Of a stretch of 64,000 nt of DNA, positions 37,236 through 46,976 are shown piece by piece. The DNA comes from Escherichia marmotae (GTDB lineage: Bacteria > Pseudomonadota > Gammaproteobacteria > Enterobacterales > Enterobacteriaceae). A program made the translations under genes and the position numbers. The notes under the pieces were generated by a model. The model saw only the letters and a program-made list of their open reading frames with translations, was not told the origin of the DNA and did no database searches. Positions within the stretch are counted from its first letter, which is position 1. Each line of letters begins with the position of its first letter. The stretch spans positions 2,232,001 through 2,296,000 of the forward strand of contig NZ_CP025979.1 of NCBI RefSeq assembly GCF_002900365.1, written 5' to 3'.

Positions 37236-37643
37236 CTACTCAATAACATAAAAAGCTTCAGCGTTATTACTGGCATCATGATATGTCCCATCACTGCGCA
37301 TCCCACCTTTTCTGGAGATTTTGCGCGCAGATACATTCGAGGCTTTGCCTGTCCACTGATCCATAACATAAATATACGAATCATCCTGTTCGAGATAGAA
37401 AGCAGCATGTTTATGAGCATTGTCCCCCGATGGATATTTCCCATTCACAAAAGTCGCAATTGCTGTTCCTCTGGGAATCGATTTGTCTCCGAAAACCTTC
37501 CGACCCTGCTTCCACGTTCCGGTATGCCCCACATGTGCATATACCTGAACCAAGAACACACATTCCTTTCTGTCTCCTGCCCCCGCCATTCCCACCATTT
37601 CAGTGCCCTGCAATGAATCTACCAGTCCATAAACATATGCCAT
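37236..37643 (-). CDS. BPSL0067-like putative amidase effector
   Basis: 135 residues from ATG 37643, four bases after AGGGGGG; in-frame ATGs ten or eleven codons upstream lack a good site. Candidate catalytic residues Cys28 (KECVFLVQVY), His79 (KHAAFYLE) and Asp95 (VMDQW) follow the order of NlpC/P60 or CHAP-type amidases, as in the BPSL0067 family. No signal peptide, small enough for transport inside Hcp, and encoded between tssC and hcp. Partner immunity gene follows. Assignment by motif and position. Confidence 0.65.
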   Translation of the reverse strand: MAYVYGLVDSLQGTEMVGMAGAGDRKECVFLVQVYAHVGHTGTWKQGRKVFGDKSIPRGTAIATFVNGKYPSGDNAHKHAAFYLEQDDSYIYVMDQWTGKASNVSARKISRKGGMRSDGTYHDASNNAEAFYVIE

Positions 37644-37694
37644 ATATCCCCCCTGAGTATTACCCGACATCATTCATTCAAATATTCATAAAAA

Positions 37695-39209
37695 TCAGGC
37701 GGTTCCCTGTTTTACTGACGGCAGTTTTGTCACCAGACGCAGCGATCCTGTTAATCCTTCAAGCTGAAAATGCGGGCGCAGGAAGAATTTGGCATCGTAA
37801 TAACCCGGATTCCCCTCCACTTCTTCCACCACTACCTCAGCAGCAGCCAACGGACGGCGGGCTTTGATTTCCTGCGAGGAGTTCACCGGATCGGCATCAA
37901 CGTAGTTCATGATCCATTCATTGAGCCAGCGCTGCATATCTTCACGCTCTTTGAACGAGCCAATCTTGTCGCGCACGATACATTTGAGGAAGTGCGCAAA
38001 CCGCGAGCAGGCGAATAGATACGGCAGGCGTGCGGAGAGATTGGCGTTGGCCGTGGCGTCCGGATCGTAATATTCCTGTGGTTTTTGCAACGACTGTGCG
38101 CCAATGAAGGCGGCGTAATCAGAGTTTTTGCGGTGGATCAGCGGGATAAAACCATTTTTCGCCAGTTCAGCTTCCCGACGGTCAGAGATGGCAATTTCCG
38201 TCGGACATTTCATGTCCACACCACCATCGTCGGTAGGGAATGTATGACAGGGTAGGTTTTCCACCGCACCACCAGACTCCACACCACGGTTCAACGTACA
38301 CCAACCGTAATGTTTGAAAGAACGGTTGATATTTACGCCCATTGCATAGGCAGCATTGCTCCAGACATATTTGCTGTGGTCTGCACCATCTGCATCTTCT
38401 TCAAAATCAAACTCATCGACAGGGTTTGTTTTCGCACCATAAGGCAAACGGGAGAGAAAACGTGGCATCGTCAGGCCAATGTAACGAGAATCCTCACTTT
38501 TTCGCAGCGAATTCCACGGAGCATATTCGAGGTTTTGGGTCACAATTTTGGTCAGATCACGCGGGTTAGCCAGTTCCTGCCAGGAGTCCATCTGCAACAC
38601 TGACGGAGAGGCCCCGGCAATAAACGGCGCATGGGCTGAGGCAGCCACTTTGGCAATGGAGCCGAGCAGATCCACATCCGGCGGGGTGTGATCAAAATAA
38701 TAATCCGCAATGATACAACCGTAGGGTTCTCCGCCTAACTGCCCATATTCAGCTTCATACAGCTTTTTGAACATGGGGCTTTGATCCCAGGCGATCCCTT
38801 TGTAACGCTTCATATTTTTCCGCAATTCATCCTTTGAAAGGTTCATAAAGCGGATTTTTAATTTTTCATCGGTTTCGGTGTTGTAAACCAAATGTTCCAT
38901 CCCACGCCAGGAAGACTCCAGTTTCTGAAAATCCGGATGACTCAGGATTAGCTTGATCTGTTCCGTTAATTTGAAATCGATCTGCTCAATAATCGTAGCA
39001 ATACTTTTGTAAGCATCGTCACTGACGGTGACTGTATTTGTCAGAGCCTGTTGGGCCAGCGTCTGAACTGCAGCCTCAACAGCCTTTGCAGCCTGAGGTG
39101 TCTTGGGACGGAAGGCTTTATCCAGCAGTGAATCAAATTCAGTGTCCTGATAGGCTGTGCTTTGCTCAGCAGTGAGATCGCCTGTCGCCAGAAGAGTATC
39201 GTTTACCAT
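37695..39209 (-). CDS. tssC: TssC (VipB), contractile sheath large subunit
   Basis: 504 residues with the conserved sheath core LILSHPDFQKLESSWRG, YGCIIADYYFDH and FPTDDGGVDMKCPTEI, and the C-terminal FFLRPHFQLEGLTGSLRLV. TssC with TssB forms the sheath that contracts to drive the Hcp tube. 24 bp behind tssB. Confidence 0.96.
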   Translation of the reverse strand: MVNDTLLATGDLTAEQSTAYQDTEFDSLLDKAFRPKTPQAAKAVEAAVQTLAQQALTNTVTVSDDAYKSIATIIEQIDFKLTEQIKLILSHPDFQKLESSWRGMEHLVYNTETDEKLKIRFMNLSKDELRKNMKRYKGIAWDQSPMFKKLYEAEYGQLGGEPYGCIIADYYFDHTPPDVDLLGSIAKVAASAHAPFIAGASPSVLQMDSWQELANPRDLTKIVTQNLEYAPWNSLRKSEDSRYIGLTMPRFLSRLPYGAKTNPVDEFDFEEDADGADHSKYVWSNAAYAMGVNINRSFKHYGWCTLNRGVESGGAVENLPCHTFPTDDGGVDMKCPTEIAISDRREAELAKNGFIPLIHRKNSDYAAFIGAQSLQKPQEYYDPDATANANLSARLPYLFACSRFAHFLKCIVRDKIGSFKEREDMQRWLNEWIMNYVDADPVNSSQEIKARRPLAAAEVVVEEVEGNPGYYDAKFFLRPHFQLEGLTGSLRLVTKLPSVKQGTA

Positions 39210-39233
39210 GAAAGTTCCTTAATAAAATCGCAG

Positions 39234-39779
39234 TTAGTCTGTTGTTCCCGTTTCACCTGATAAGACACTTTCCTGTTGAGTGACAGGTTTTGGTGCACTG
39301 GCCAGAGCGTTCAGTAACGTCGGGTCTTGTAAGAGTTTATTGATCAGATTTTCTGCTCCTGCTTTACCATCCATATAGGTTTGTAGGTTGGCAAGCTGAG
39401 TACGTGCTTCCAGCAGTTGGTTCAGGGCGTCCACCTTGCGGGCAATCTGCGCAGGTGAAAAATCATCCATATTCTCCAGCGTAATATCGACCATTAACTG
39501 CCCTTCGCCCGTCAGCGTATTGGGGACAGCAAACGCCACGCGCGGCGCAATAGCCTTCATTCGCTCGTTGAAATTGTCGATGTCAATATCAAGGAATTTA
39601 CGATCGGTTACTGTGGGCAACTCTTCACGTGGCTTACCGGCCAGATCGGCCAGCACCGCCATGACAAACGGCAGTTCGATTTTTTTTTCGGAGCCATAAA
39701 TCTCAACGTCATACTCAATCTGCACGCGGGGCGCACGGTTGCGGGCAATAAACTTCTGCGCGCTGTTGTTGATAGCCAT
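39234..39779 (-). CDS. tssB: TssB (VipA), contractile sheath small subunit
   Basis: 181 residues beginning with the family pattern SAQKFIARNRAPRVQIEYDV, then LPFVMAVLADLAG and FNERMKAIAPRVAF. It pairs with TssC through beta-strand exchange. Lies 100 bp after clpV, with tssC following closely. Confidence 0.96.
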   Translation of the reverse strand: MAINNSAQKFIARNRAPRVQIEYDVEIYGSEKKIELPFVMAVLADLAGKPREELPTVTDRKFLDIDIDNFNERMKAIAPRVAFAVPNTLTGEGQLMVDITLENMDDFSPAQIARKVDALNQLLEARTQLANLQTYMDGKAGAENLINKLLQDPTLLNALASAPKPVTQQESVLSGETGTTD

Positions 39780-39879
39780 AATCCTTCATTTCCTTATCAG
39801 TCAGCCGCCGACCGCCAGGAGAGCGGTTCAACGGTACAGTTTAAAAATGCACAGCAAACAGTTGGTTCATACGGATAAA

Positions 39880-42522
39880 TCATGCTTCATGAACCGTTTC
39901 AAAAATAATCTGTTCATCCTCATCAACACGAATGCGGATTTGCGTGATGGCTGTTTTCTCTGTCATCGCCTGCAACCAATAACGGGACAGTTGTGGGAGG
40001 AGATGTTGTTCGATATAGCCGATAAGCAAACGAGCGCCGGTTTCGTGCATCGGGCAATGTGCCACTATGTGCGTAATTAATTCATCGCCATAGACGAGTG
40101 AAACGCCATGCTGCTCTGCCATCCGATCCATCAGCCTGTCAAGATGCAGGCGGGCAATAACGCCACGCGCCGTCTCATCCAGCGGCAGATAGGGGATAAC
40201 CGTCACCCGTCCTAGGAAAGCAGCCGGGAAGTGTTTGCGTAACTCCGGCATTAAGGCTTCTTTTAATCCTGACAAATCAGGCAGTAGCGCCGGATCCTCA
40301 CACATCTGGCTGATAAGGTCCGCTCCTGCGTTAGTGGTCAACAACAGCGTGGTATTTTTGAAATCGATGTGGACACCTTCGCCATCCTCCATCGCGCCTT
40401 TATCAAATACCTGGTAGAACAACTCATGGACGTCATGATGGGCTTTTTCAATTTCGTCGAGCAGCACCACGCTCCAGGGATGACGACGTACAGCTTCCGT
40501 CAACACGCCGCCTTCGCCATAGCCCACGTAGCCGGGCGGCGCACCTTTCAGCGTGGAGACGGTATGGGACTCCTGAAACTCACTCATATTGATGGTGATC
40601 AGGTTCTGTTCGCCGCCGTAAATAGCTTCCGCCAGCGCCAGCGCGGTTTCGGTCTTACCCACACCGGACGGCCCAGCCAGCAGAAAGACACCCACTGGTT
40701 TACGCGGGTCACCTAAACCCGCCCGCGCGGTCTGGATACGCTCACCAATCTGCACCAGCGCATCCATCTGCCCGGTAACACGCTGCGCCAGACGGATGGG
40801 GAGTTCGAGGATCTGGCTGGCTTCATCTTTCACCATGCGCCCGGCGGGAATGCCTGTCCAGTCGGAGACAATCGCTGCCACCACCGCCGCGTTAACTTCC
40901 GGGAACACAATGGGGTTTTCACCCTGCCAGACTCGTAATGCAGTTTCCGACTGTTGTAACGTGGTTTCATCACGCTCATCGGGCTCTGCGGCACGCTGTT
41001 CCTGTAAGGTATGAACCAACTCCAGTTCCTGCTGCCAGCGCGCTTCGGTGTCAGAAAGATCTACATTCAGTGAGGCGATCCGTATCGTCAGTATGTCGCC
41101 CCGCTCTGCGCGGATACCCATTTTTTCCTGCTTTAATAACAACTCCTGCTCCAGTTCGGCGGCATTGAGCTGCTGACGCAGATACTGGACTTTCGCTGGT
41201 GGGGTATGCAGCGACAGCGCTACACGGGCCGCCGCCGTATCCAGCAAGCTGATAGCCTTGTCCGGTAGCTGCCGGGCCGGAATGTAACGGTGAGAAAGCT
41301 GTACGGCGGCGCGCACAGCCTCATCAAGGATCAGGACGTCATGGTGTTTTTCCAGCGTGGTGACTAACCCGCGTACCATCTCAACAGCAGCAACCTCTTC
41401 CGGCTCTGCCACCTGCAACACCTGAAAACGCCGGGTCAGCGCCGGATCTTTTTCGATATGGCGTTTGTACTCACTCCAGGTGGTTGCGCCGATGGTGCGC
41501 AGGGTGCCACGCGCCAGCGCCGGTTTCAGCAGATTGGCAGCGTCGCCCGTACCGGATGTACCACCAGCGCCCACCAGGGTGTGAACTTCATCGACAAACA
41601 GAATAACCGGCTGCGGCGAACGCGCAGCCTCTTCCAACAGCGCCTTCAGGCGGGATTCAAATTCGCCCTTCATGGACGCCCCGGCCAGCAGCGCCCCGAC
41701 ATCCAGCGACAGCAGACGCACGTTTCGCAGTGAAGGCGGCACTTCGCCCCGGGCAATCGCCAGCGCAAATCCTTCCACCACAGCCGTTTTCCCGACGCCC
41801 GCCTCGCCGGTCAGCAGCGGATTGTTCTGCCGACGACGCAGCAGAATATCCGTCATGGTACGAATTTCGTGTTCGCGGCCGGTGACCGGATCAATATTGC
41901 CTTCACGCGCCAGTGTAGTCATGTCCTGACAGTATTTCGCCAGCGCAGATTTACTTCCGCTTGATTCGCTGGCAAATACCTGGCTAGCTTCCCCCGGTAC
42001 TGCAGAATTCAAACCCGAGCCGTCATATGGCATTTCTGTTATTTCAGAAGATGATGTGATTAAAGACGGAAGGATATCTAATAGTTCATCTACCGGTAGC
42101 CCAGCTAAAGGCGCACAGATATTTTTTAACACCCGATGCAATTCTGGCGTGGTTAACCAGGCAAGTAATAACCAACCACTACGAATTTTTTGATCACCAA
42201 AACGGATACTTGCCAACATCCAGGCTTTTTCGACAGATAGATCGATATGATGGGAAAAATCGTTAATTACACTCGCCCCGGCAGGCAATATCTCCAGTTG
42301 TCGAATTAACGCATTCTCTACATCAGCAGATGTTATTTGATAGTGTCGAAGCACATTGTGAATGTCATTCTCTGGTTGTTGTATGAGTTGATGCAACCAA
42401 TGTGTCAGTTCGACATAAGGATTAGCACGTAATTTACAGAACGTTGTCGCGGATTCCAAAGATCTAAATAAAGATTTGGTCAGCTTTCCATATAGTGCAC
42501 TGCGTGAAACAGGAGTGTCCAT
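39880..42522 (-). CDS. clpV: TssH/ClpV, AAA+ ATPase that recycles the contracted sheath
   Basis: 880 residues. N-terminal Clp-N-like domain (about 1-160), first AAA+ module with Walker A GEAGVGKT (239-246), a middle coiled-coil region, second AAA+ module with GPSGVGKT. It disassembles contracted TssBC sheath. Here it heads the leftward T6SS arm, facing tagK across a 332-bp AT-rich region; AGGTG lies before the ATG. Confidence 0.96.
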   Translation of the reverse strand: MDTPVSRSALYGKLTKSLFRSLESATTFCKLRANPYVELTHWLHQLIQQPENDIHNVLRHYQITSADVENALIRQLEILPAGASVINDFSHHIDLSVEKAWMLASIRFGDQKIRSGWLLLAWLTTPELHRVLKNICAPLAGLPVDELLDILPSLITSSSEITEMPYDGSGLNSAVPGEASQVFASESSGSKSALAKYCQDMTTLAREGNIDPVTGREHEIRTMTDILLRRRQNNPLLTGEAGVGKTAVVEGFALAIARGEVPPSLRNVRLLSLDVGALLAGASMKGEFESRLKALLEEAARSPQPVILFVDEVHTLVGAGGTSGTGDAANLLKPALARGTLRTIGATTWSEYKRHIEKDPALTRRFQVLQVAEPEEVAAVEMVRGLVTTLEKHHDVLILDEAVRAAVQLSHRYIPARQLPDKAISLLDTAAARVALSLHTPPAKVQYLRQQLNAAELEQELLLKQEKMGIRAERGDILTIRIASLNVDLSDTEARWQQELELVHTLQEQRAAEPDERDETTLQQSETALRVWQGENPIVFPEVNAAVVAAIVSDWTGIPAGRMVKDEASQILELPIRLAQRVTGQMDALVQIGERIQTARAGLGDPRKPVGVFLLAGPSGVGKTETALALAEAIYGGEQNLITINMSEFQESHTVSTLKGAPPGYVGYGEGGVLTEAVRRHPWSVVLLDEIEKAHHDVHELFYQVFDKGAMEDGEGVHIDFKNTTLLLTTNAGADLISQMCEDPALLPDLSGLKEALMPELRKHFPAAFLGRVTVIPYLPLDETARGVIARLHLDRLMDRMAEQHGVSLVYGDELITHIVAHCPMHETGARLLIGYIEQHLLPQLSRYWLQAMTEKTAITQIRIRVDEDEQIIFETVHEA

Positions 42523-42854
42523 CTGTTACACCTGATGATGTAAAATCATATAAATGATACATAAGCATAACTGTATCGATTAAAATTCCTAATTAATAGA
42601 ATCATCAAAAACCCAGAATGAAACAATGATGCATATCACAGAACACAATGTAATATAGCAGTTAGTATCTTTTTTATGGTGATATTCAATATGGCAATTT
42701 AATTTCATATATATTATGAATATATTACACTAAAAATCACCACTATATATTTCCGCGAAGACTAATATTGATAAAGCAAATTGGTCAGTATTGCTTATCT
42801 AAAAATTTTAATTAATTATTCTGTTGAAAAAAACACTCTACACAGTGATATGCA
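42523..42854. promoter_or_regulatory. Divergent control region of the two T6SS arms
   Basis: 332 bp, very AT-rich (for example 42715-42850), between clpV and tagK, which are transcribed away from each other. It must hold the promoters of both arms. Such AT-rich T6SS promoters in enterobacteria are commonly silenced by H-NS. I see no clear Fur box and no GATC cluster of the kind described for the EAEC sci-1 promoter. Exact promoters were not assigned. Confidence 0.6.
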
Positions 42855-43766
42855 ATGAAACAAAATATTACCTGGGGACTACAAAAAATACAGGCGCATG
42901 GGATCTCCGATAACACAATTTATGCGACTGCAGGAACCCAAATTATCTTCACCGTTACCACTCCCTGGATCCCTGTTTTTGAGGCAAATGATGATGTAAA
43001 GATTGCCCTCAGTCTGACCCGCCACGAAGAGGCATGGTGGATAATTAATCAGTCTGATGAATATTGTTGCACGGTAAATGATCAGATTGTCGAGCCGCAT
43101 CACCGTATGCGCCTGAACGAAGGAGACTTGATTGAATGGGGATTATCTTCATGGTGTCTTGTGCGCGGTAACCTACCATCCACGGCTTTACACGTGGAAA
43201 AGACGACAGCGCAGATTACCGCTTCGCCAAAAACAATGATTGAGTATCTCGATCTCGACTGGTTTCGACAACAGCAAACACAACCGCAAAACCCGTTCGA
43301 TATCATTCCGATCCACGGCGCAGTCACCACAGAAGTTGCCCCAGAAACAGATAACCCACTCCCCCTTCTTTATCAAGAATACCGCCAAGCGTTGTCGTCC
43401 CCCGAACAGGATATTCATCACCATGTTGATCCTTTTCCCCTGTACGAAGAGGCAGTCACACAGGATCTGACCTCCTTATGCAGCCTGACCTCTGAAACTG
43501 ATACATTGCAGGATATAGTCACTGGTGGGCTAAGTATTGACGCGATTCTCGATGTGCTGGATACCACCGGCGAAGAAGAAACCACCTGGCCTGTCGAAAC
43601 GATTCTCCCCGATATCCTGCATCTGCTTTCCCCGGAATATGCACAGGAAACGATACATAACGCCATTCTACCCGACCTGACACAACGTGAGCACCGCATC
43701 ATCGGCATTGACAGTCATTACCGGGTCACCCCGGTACAACACGGAGATATTTATCATGACAAATAA
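42855..43766 (+). CDS. tagK: TagK, FHA-like T6SS accessory protein
   Basis: 303 residues. The first 120 residues look like a divergent FHA/SMAD fold (the pattern WWIINQSDEYCCTVNDQIV through LNEGDLIEWGLSSW). A variable linker follows, and a C-terminal TagK-type domain (LSIDAILDVLDT, LLSPEYAQETIHNAILPDLT, REHRIIGIDSHYR). Role in the apparatus is accessory and not biochemically defined. First gene of the rightward arm; overlaps tagJ. Confidence 0.75.
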   Translation: MKQNITWGLQKIQAHGISDNTIYATAGTQIIFTVTTPWIPVFEANDDVKIALSLTRHEEAWWIINQSDEYCCTVNDQIVEPHHRMRLNEGDLIEWGLSSWCLVRGNLPSTALHVEKTTAQITASPKTMIEYLDLDWFRQQQTQPQNPFDIIPIHGAVTTEVAPETDNPLPLLYQEYRQALSSPEQDIHHHVDPFPLYEEAVTQDLTSLCSLTSETDTLQDIVTGGLSIDAILDVLDTTGEEETTWPVETILPDILHLLSPEYAQETIHNAILPDLTQREHRIIGIDSHYRVTPVQHGDIYHDK

Positions 43767-44586
43767 TAACGTGCTACCGGCGATGTTGTCGGCGCTGTTG
43801 CGGGATTATTCTGTAGCGGAAGGAATTCAGATAGCGGAGCAACAGGTAAAGAAGCAGCCGACGTTGGCTTCACATCGGCACAATCTGTTTCAGTTATTGT
43901 GCGTGACAGGCTGTTGGTCGCGGGCGCTACAACAAATTCAGCTTTGCGCCCGAATAGACGCTAATTATACCCGAGAGGCTCAGATATTTGGGGAGCTGAT
44001 CCGCTGTGAGATATACCGCCACACCTGCTTTCAGGGGGAACAGCGTCCCGGTTTTATTCTCTCCCCGCCCGCGTGGATGGAGAATTTGCTGGCCGCCCTC
44101 ACCGGTAACACCCGTGGTGAAGCGCAGGAAGCTGATGTCCACCGCAACCGCGCACTTGAGGCCATCACAGACACTACCGGGCAGTGGAATGGCGATAAAT
44201 TTGACTGGATTAGTGACAGTGATTCCCGTACCGGCCCGGTACTCGAACTGATCGCGGGCGGTGTATATATCTGGCTGCCATTTTCACAAATTCGTTCGCT
44301 GAAATCGCCACGGCCCGTGCATCTGACCGATTTGCTCTGGAAACCCGTCAACATCACCCTGCATAACGGTGACACGCACAGCGCCTGGCTGTTTTCCCGC
44401 TACAGCGGTTCTGAAAGAGCTTCTGACACCTTACGCCTTTGCCGGGAAACCGTCTGGCAGGACGGGCCAGGAGATACCCTGGTTACGGCACTGGGACAAA
44501 AAATGTGGCTCACCAGTCACGGCGATATCAGCCTGCTGGATATGACCGCCTGTACCTTTAATGCGCCCGAAGGTAGTGACGCATGA
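43756..44586 (+). CDS. tagJ: TagJ (ImpE/SciE family), T6SS accessory protein
   Basis: 276 residues from ATG 43756, nine bases after GGAG and overlapping the tagK end by 11 bp. ImpE-like: N-terminal helical repeats (AEQQVKKQPTLASHRHNLFQLL, first part visible), then a beta-rich domain with DFLW-type stretches (VHLTDLLWKPVNITL). TagJ proteins can bind the sheath subunit TssB and influence ClpV recruitment. The stop overlaps tssE (ATGA). Confidence 0.82.
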   Translation: MTNNNVLPAMLSALLRDYSVAEGIQIAEQQVKKQPTLASHRHNLFQLLCVTGCWSRALQQIQLCARIDANYTREAQIFGELIRCEIYRHTCFQGEQRPGFILSPPAWMENLLAALTGNTRGEAQEADVHRNRALEAITDTTGQWNGDKFDWISDSDSRTGPVLELIAGGVYIWLPFSQIRSLKSPRPVHLTDLLWKPVNITLHNGDTHSAWLFSRYSGSERASDTLRLCRETVWQDGPGDTLVTALGQKMWLTSHGDISLLDMTACTFNAPEGSDA

Positions 44587-45077
44587 GCGACTTTCGCCTG
44601 CGCCATAGCAACCACCTGATGCCTACATTGTTTGATCGACTGTGTGACGATGCTCCACAGCAGAAGCGCGACCACGATATCAGCGTCAGTCCGGTACAGC
44701 TCAGGGAGATCATCCGTAGGGATTTGTCATTTTTGCTCAACACGGTCAGTCATGAAGATAATATTGATGCCGCGCGTTACCCGCAGGCTGCGGCTTCCGT
44801 ACTGAACTACGGTCTGCCGCCGCTGGCTGGCAGCTTTCTGTATGAACACAAATGGGACGATATCCGCAGGGCCATTTTACGTACCATCATTCGGTTTGAA
44901 CCCCGCCTGAAAGCATCCACTCTGCAAATCATCCCGCTCCAGGATGAGCGCCGCCAGAGCGGTCATAACACATTACAGTTTGAAATTCGCGGCGAAATCC
45001 TCACGCAGCCGTACCCTACAGCATTTCGGGTACGCAGCGTGCTGGATATGGAACAGAGCCACATTACATTTTTTTAA
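44583..45077 (+). CDS. tssE: TssE, gp25-like baseplate protein
   Basis: 164 residues of the GPW/gp25 family. The typical RRDLSFLLNT and LNYGLPPLAG stretches and the acidic/arginine baseplate contact (RTIIRFEPRL) are present. Together with TssF and TssG it forms the wedge that starts sheath polymerisation. Overlaps tagJ; tssF begins 15 bp after its stop. Confidence 0.93.
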   Translation: MSDFRLRHSNHLMPTLFDRLCDDAPQQKRDHDISVSPVQLREIIRRDLSFLLNTVSHEDNIDAARYPQAAASVLNYGLPPLAGSFLYEHKWDDIRRAILRTIIRFEPRLKASTLQIIPLQDERRQSGHNTLQFEIRGEILTQPYPTAFRVRSVLDMEQSHITFF

Positions 45078-45092
45078 TACAGAAGGTGACCG

Positions 45093-46976
45093 ATGGATCC
45101 ACGGCTACTGGAATACTACAACCGCGAACTGAGCTATCTGCGGGAAACGGGAGCCGAATTTGCCGCCCGTCATCCTAAAGTCGCCGCCCGGCTGGGTATG
45201 CATGGAACGGATATTGCCGATCCGTATGTAGAAAGGATGGTCGAGGCCTTCAGCTTCCTGACCGCCCGCACGCAGCTTAAAATTGATGCTGAATTCCCCC
45301 GATTCACCCAGCGTCTGTTGGAGGTCGTCAGCCCTAATTACGTTACCCCCACGCCCTCAATGAGTGTGGCGCAACTCCATCCCGACCCGGAAGAAGGTGA
45401 TCTGGCAAAGGGGTTCACCGTACCGCGCAGCACTGCCTTTTTTTCCGCCATCCCGGAAGGTGAAAGCACCGCCTGTCAGTTTCGCAGCAGCCAGGATGTG
45501 ACACTGTGGCCACTTGCCATCGAAGAAGCACGTCTGACCGCCGCACCGCCAGATATGCCCGCCCTGCACCGCTACCTGCCTGCTAACATTCACGTTGCTG
45601 GCGCGCTGCGTATTACCTTGCGCACCTTCGGTGAACTGACTTTCAGCCAGCTTGCCGGGCTGGACAGGCTGCCGCTTTATCTCTGCGGCGAGGAACGCAC
45701 GGCCTCACACCTGTTCGAACTGCTGCATACCAGCGCTATCGCCACACTGGTTGGCGTTCCGGGCCATTTTGACGGCATGTTGGATGTGAACCTGAAACAG
45801 CCCGTCATGTATGAGGGTCTGGAGCCGGATCAGGGACTACTGCCGCTGGCGTGGAACGTATTCCACGGCCATAACCTGTTGCATGAATATTTCGCCTGCC
45901 CGGAGCGATTTTATTTTTTCACACCAACGGGACTGTCTGCCGGGCTACAGAAAATTCACGGCGGCGTGGCGGAAATCGTCATTTTGCTGAACCGCCTGCC
46001 GCCGGACTGGCTTAGCCACCAGACGGATGCCCCACAGCTCAGTCTATTCTGTACCCCGGTTGTCAACCTGTTCCCCCGAGTCACCGCCCGGATCGACGTC
46101 ACGCACAGCACGACGGAGCAGCATCTGGTAGTAGACAGAACCCATCCACTGGATTATGAGGTGTTCTCGGTTCAGGAAGTGGAAGGGCTGGAAACTGACA
46201 CCACACGGAAGATAGCCTTTCGCCCGCTCTACCACACGCGCAATAACGATGAAGGCAACCACGGGCGTTATTTTTCCCTGCGCCGGGAACCGCGCCGCTT
46301 ATCAGAAAACGCCCGCCGTTACGGCACCCGAACCCCCTATACGGGTTCGGAAGTGTTCCTGTCACTGGTTGATCAGTATGAAGCGCCGTACCCGGAAAAT
46401 CTGCGCCATATCACCATCACGGCCATGATAACCAACCGCGATCTCCCCTGTCTTATTACACGCAATGGCCGGAACGACCTGACCGTGGATGCGGCAATCC
46501 CGGTGGCGGGCGTCGGGCTTATCCGTCCACCGCGACCGCCGCAGCCCCCGCTGGCTGAACGTGAAATGGCCTGGCGGTTGATCCGCCAGTTATCTTTTAA
46601 TTATCTGCCACTGGCCGATCTGGATCACCGCACCGGCGGCCAGGCGTTGCGCGATCTGCTGAGCCTGTTTATTCCGGCGCATGACAGTCCGCTGTCGCGT
46701 CAGGTGCGTAGTCTGGTTGGCTGCAAAACGACACCGGTCACACGTCGTCTGCCAGGTTCCGGTTTGCTGGTCTATGGTCGAGGCGTCAGTTGTGAACTGA
46801 CCGTGGATGAAGAAGGCTTCTCGGGTATCAGTCCATATCTGTTCGGTCTGGTGCTGGAGCATTATATCGCCCGTCATGTTTCCATTAACACCTTCTCGCA
46901 AATGACGCTACACAGCATGCAGCGCGGCAGAATTATGACCTGGCCGGTCAGGGCTGGACAGCGGGGAAGCATATGA
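45093..46976 (+). CDS. tssF: TssF baseplate protein
   Basis: 627 residues with the family opening LLEYYNRELSYLRETGAEFA and HPKVAARLGM. Full length for TssF. Forms a TssF2G heterotrimer in the baseplate wedge. AGGTG ribosome site; stop overlaps tssG. Confidence 0.95.
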   Translation: MDPRLLEYYNRELSYLRETGAEFAARHPKVAARLGMHGTDIADPYVERMVEAFSFLTARTQLKIDAEFPRFTQRLLEVVSPNYVTPTPSMSVAQLHPDPEEGDLAKGFTVPRSTAFFSAIPEGESTACQFRSSQDVTLWPLAIEEARLTAAPPDMPALHRYLPANIHVAGALRITLRTFGELTFSQLAGLDRLPLYLCGEERTASHLFELLHTSAIATLVGVPGHFDGMLDVNLKQPVMYEGLEPDQGLLPLAWNVFHGHNLLHEYFACPERFYFFTPTGLSAGLQKIHGGVAEIVILLNRLPPDWLSHQTDAPQLSLFCTPVVNLFPRVTARIDVTHSTTEQHLVVDRTHPLDYEVFSVQEVEGLETDTTRKIAFRPLYHTRNNDEGNHGRYFSLRREPRRLSENARRYGTRTPYTGSEVFLSLVDQYEAPYPENLRHITITAMITNRDLPCLITRNGRNDLTVDAAIPVAGVGLIRPPRPPQPPLAEREMAWRLIRQLSFNYLPLADLDHRTGGQALRDLLSLFIPAHDSPLSRQVRSLVGCKTTPVTRRLPGSGLLVYGRGVSCELTVDEEGFSGISPYLFGLVLEHYIARHVSINTFSQMTLHSMQRGRIMTWPVRAGQRGSI

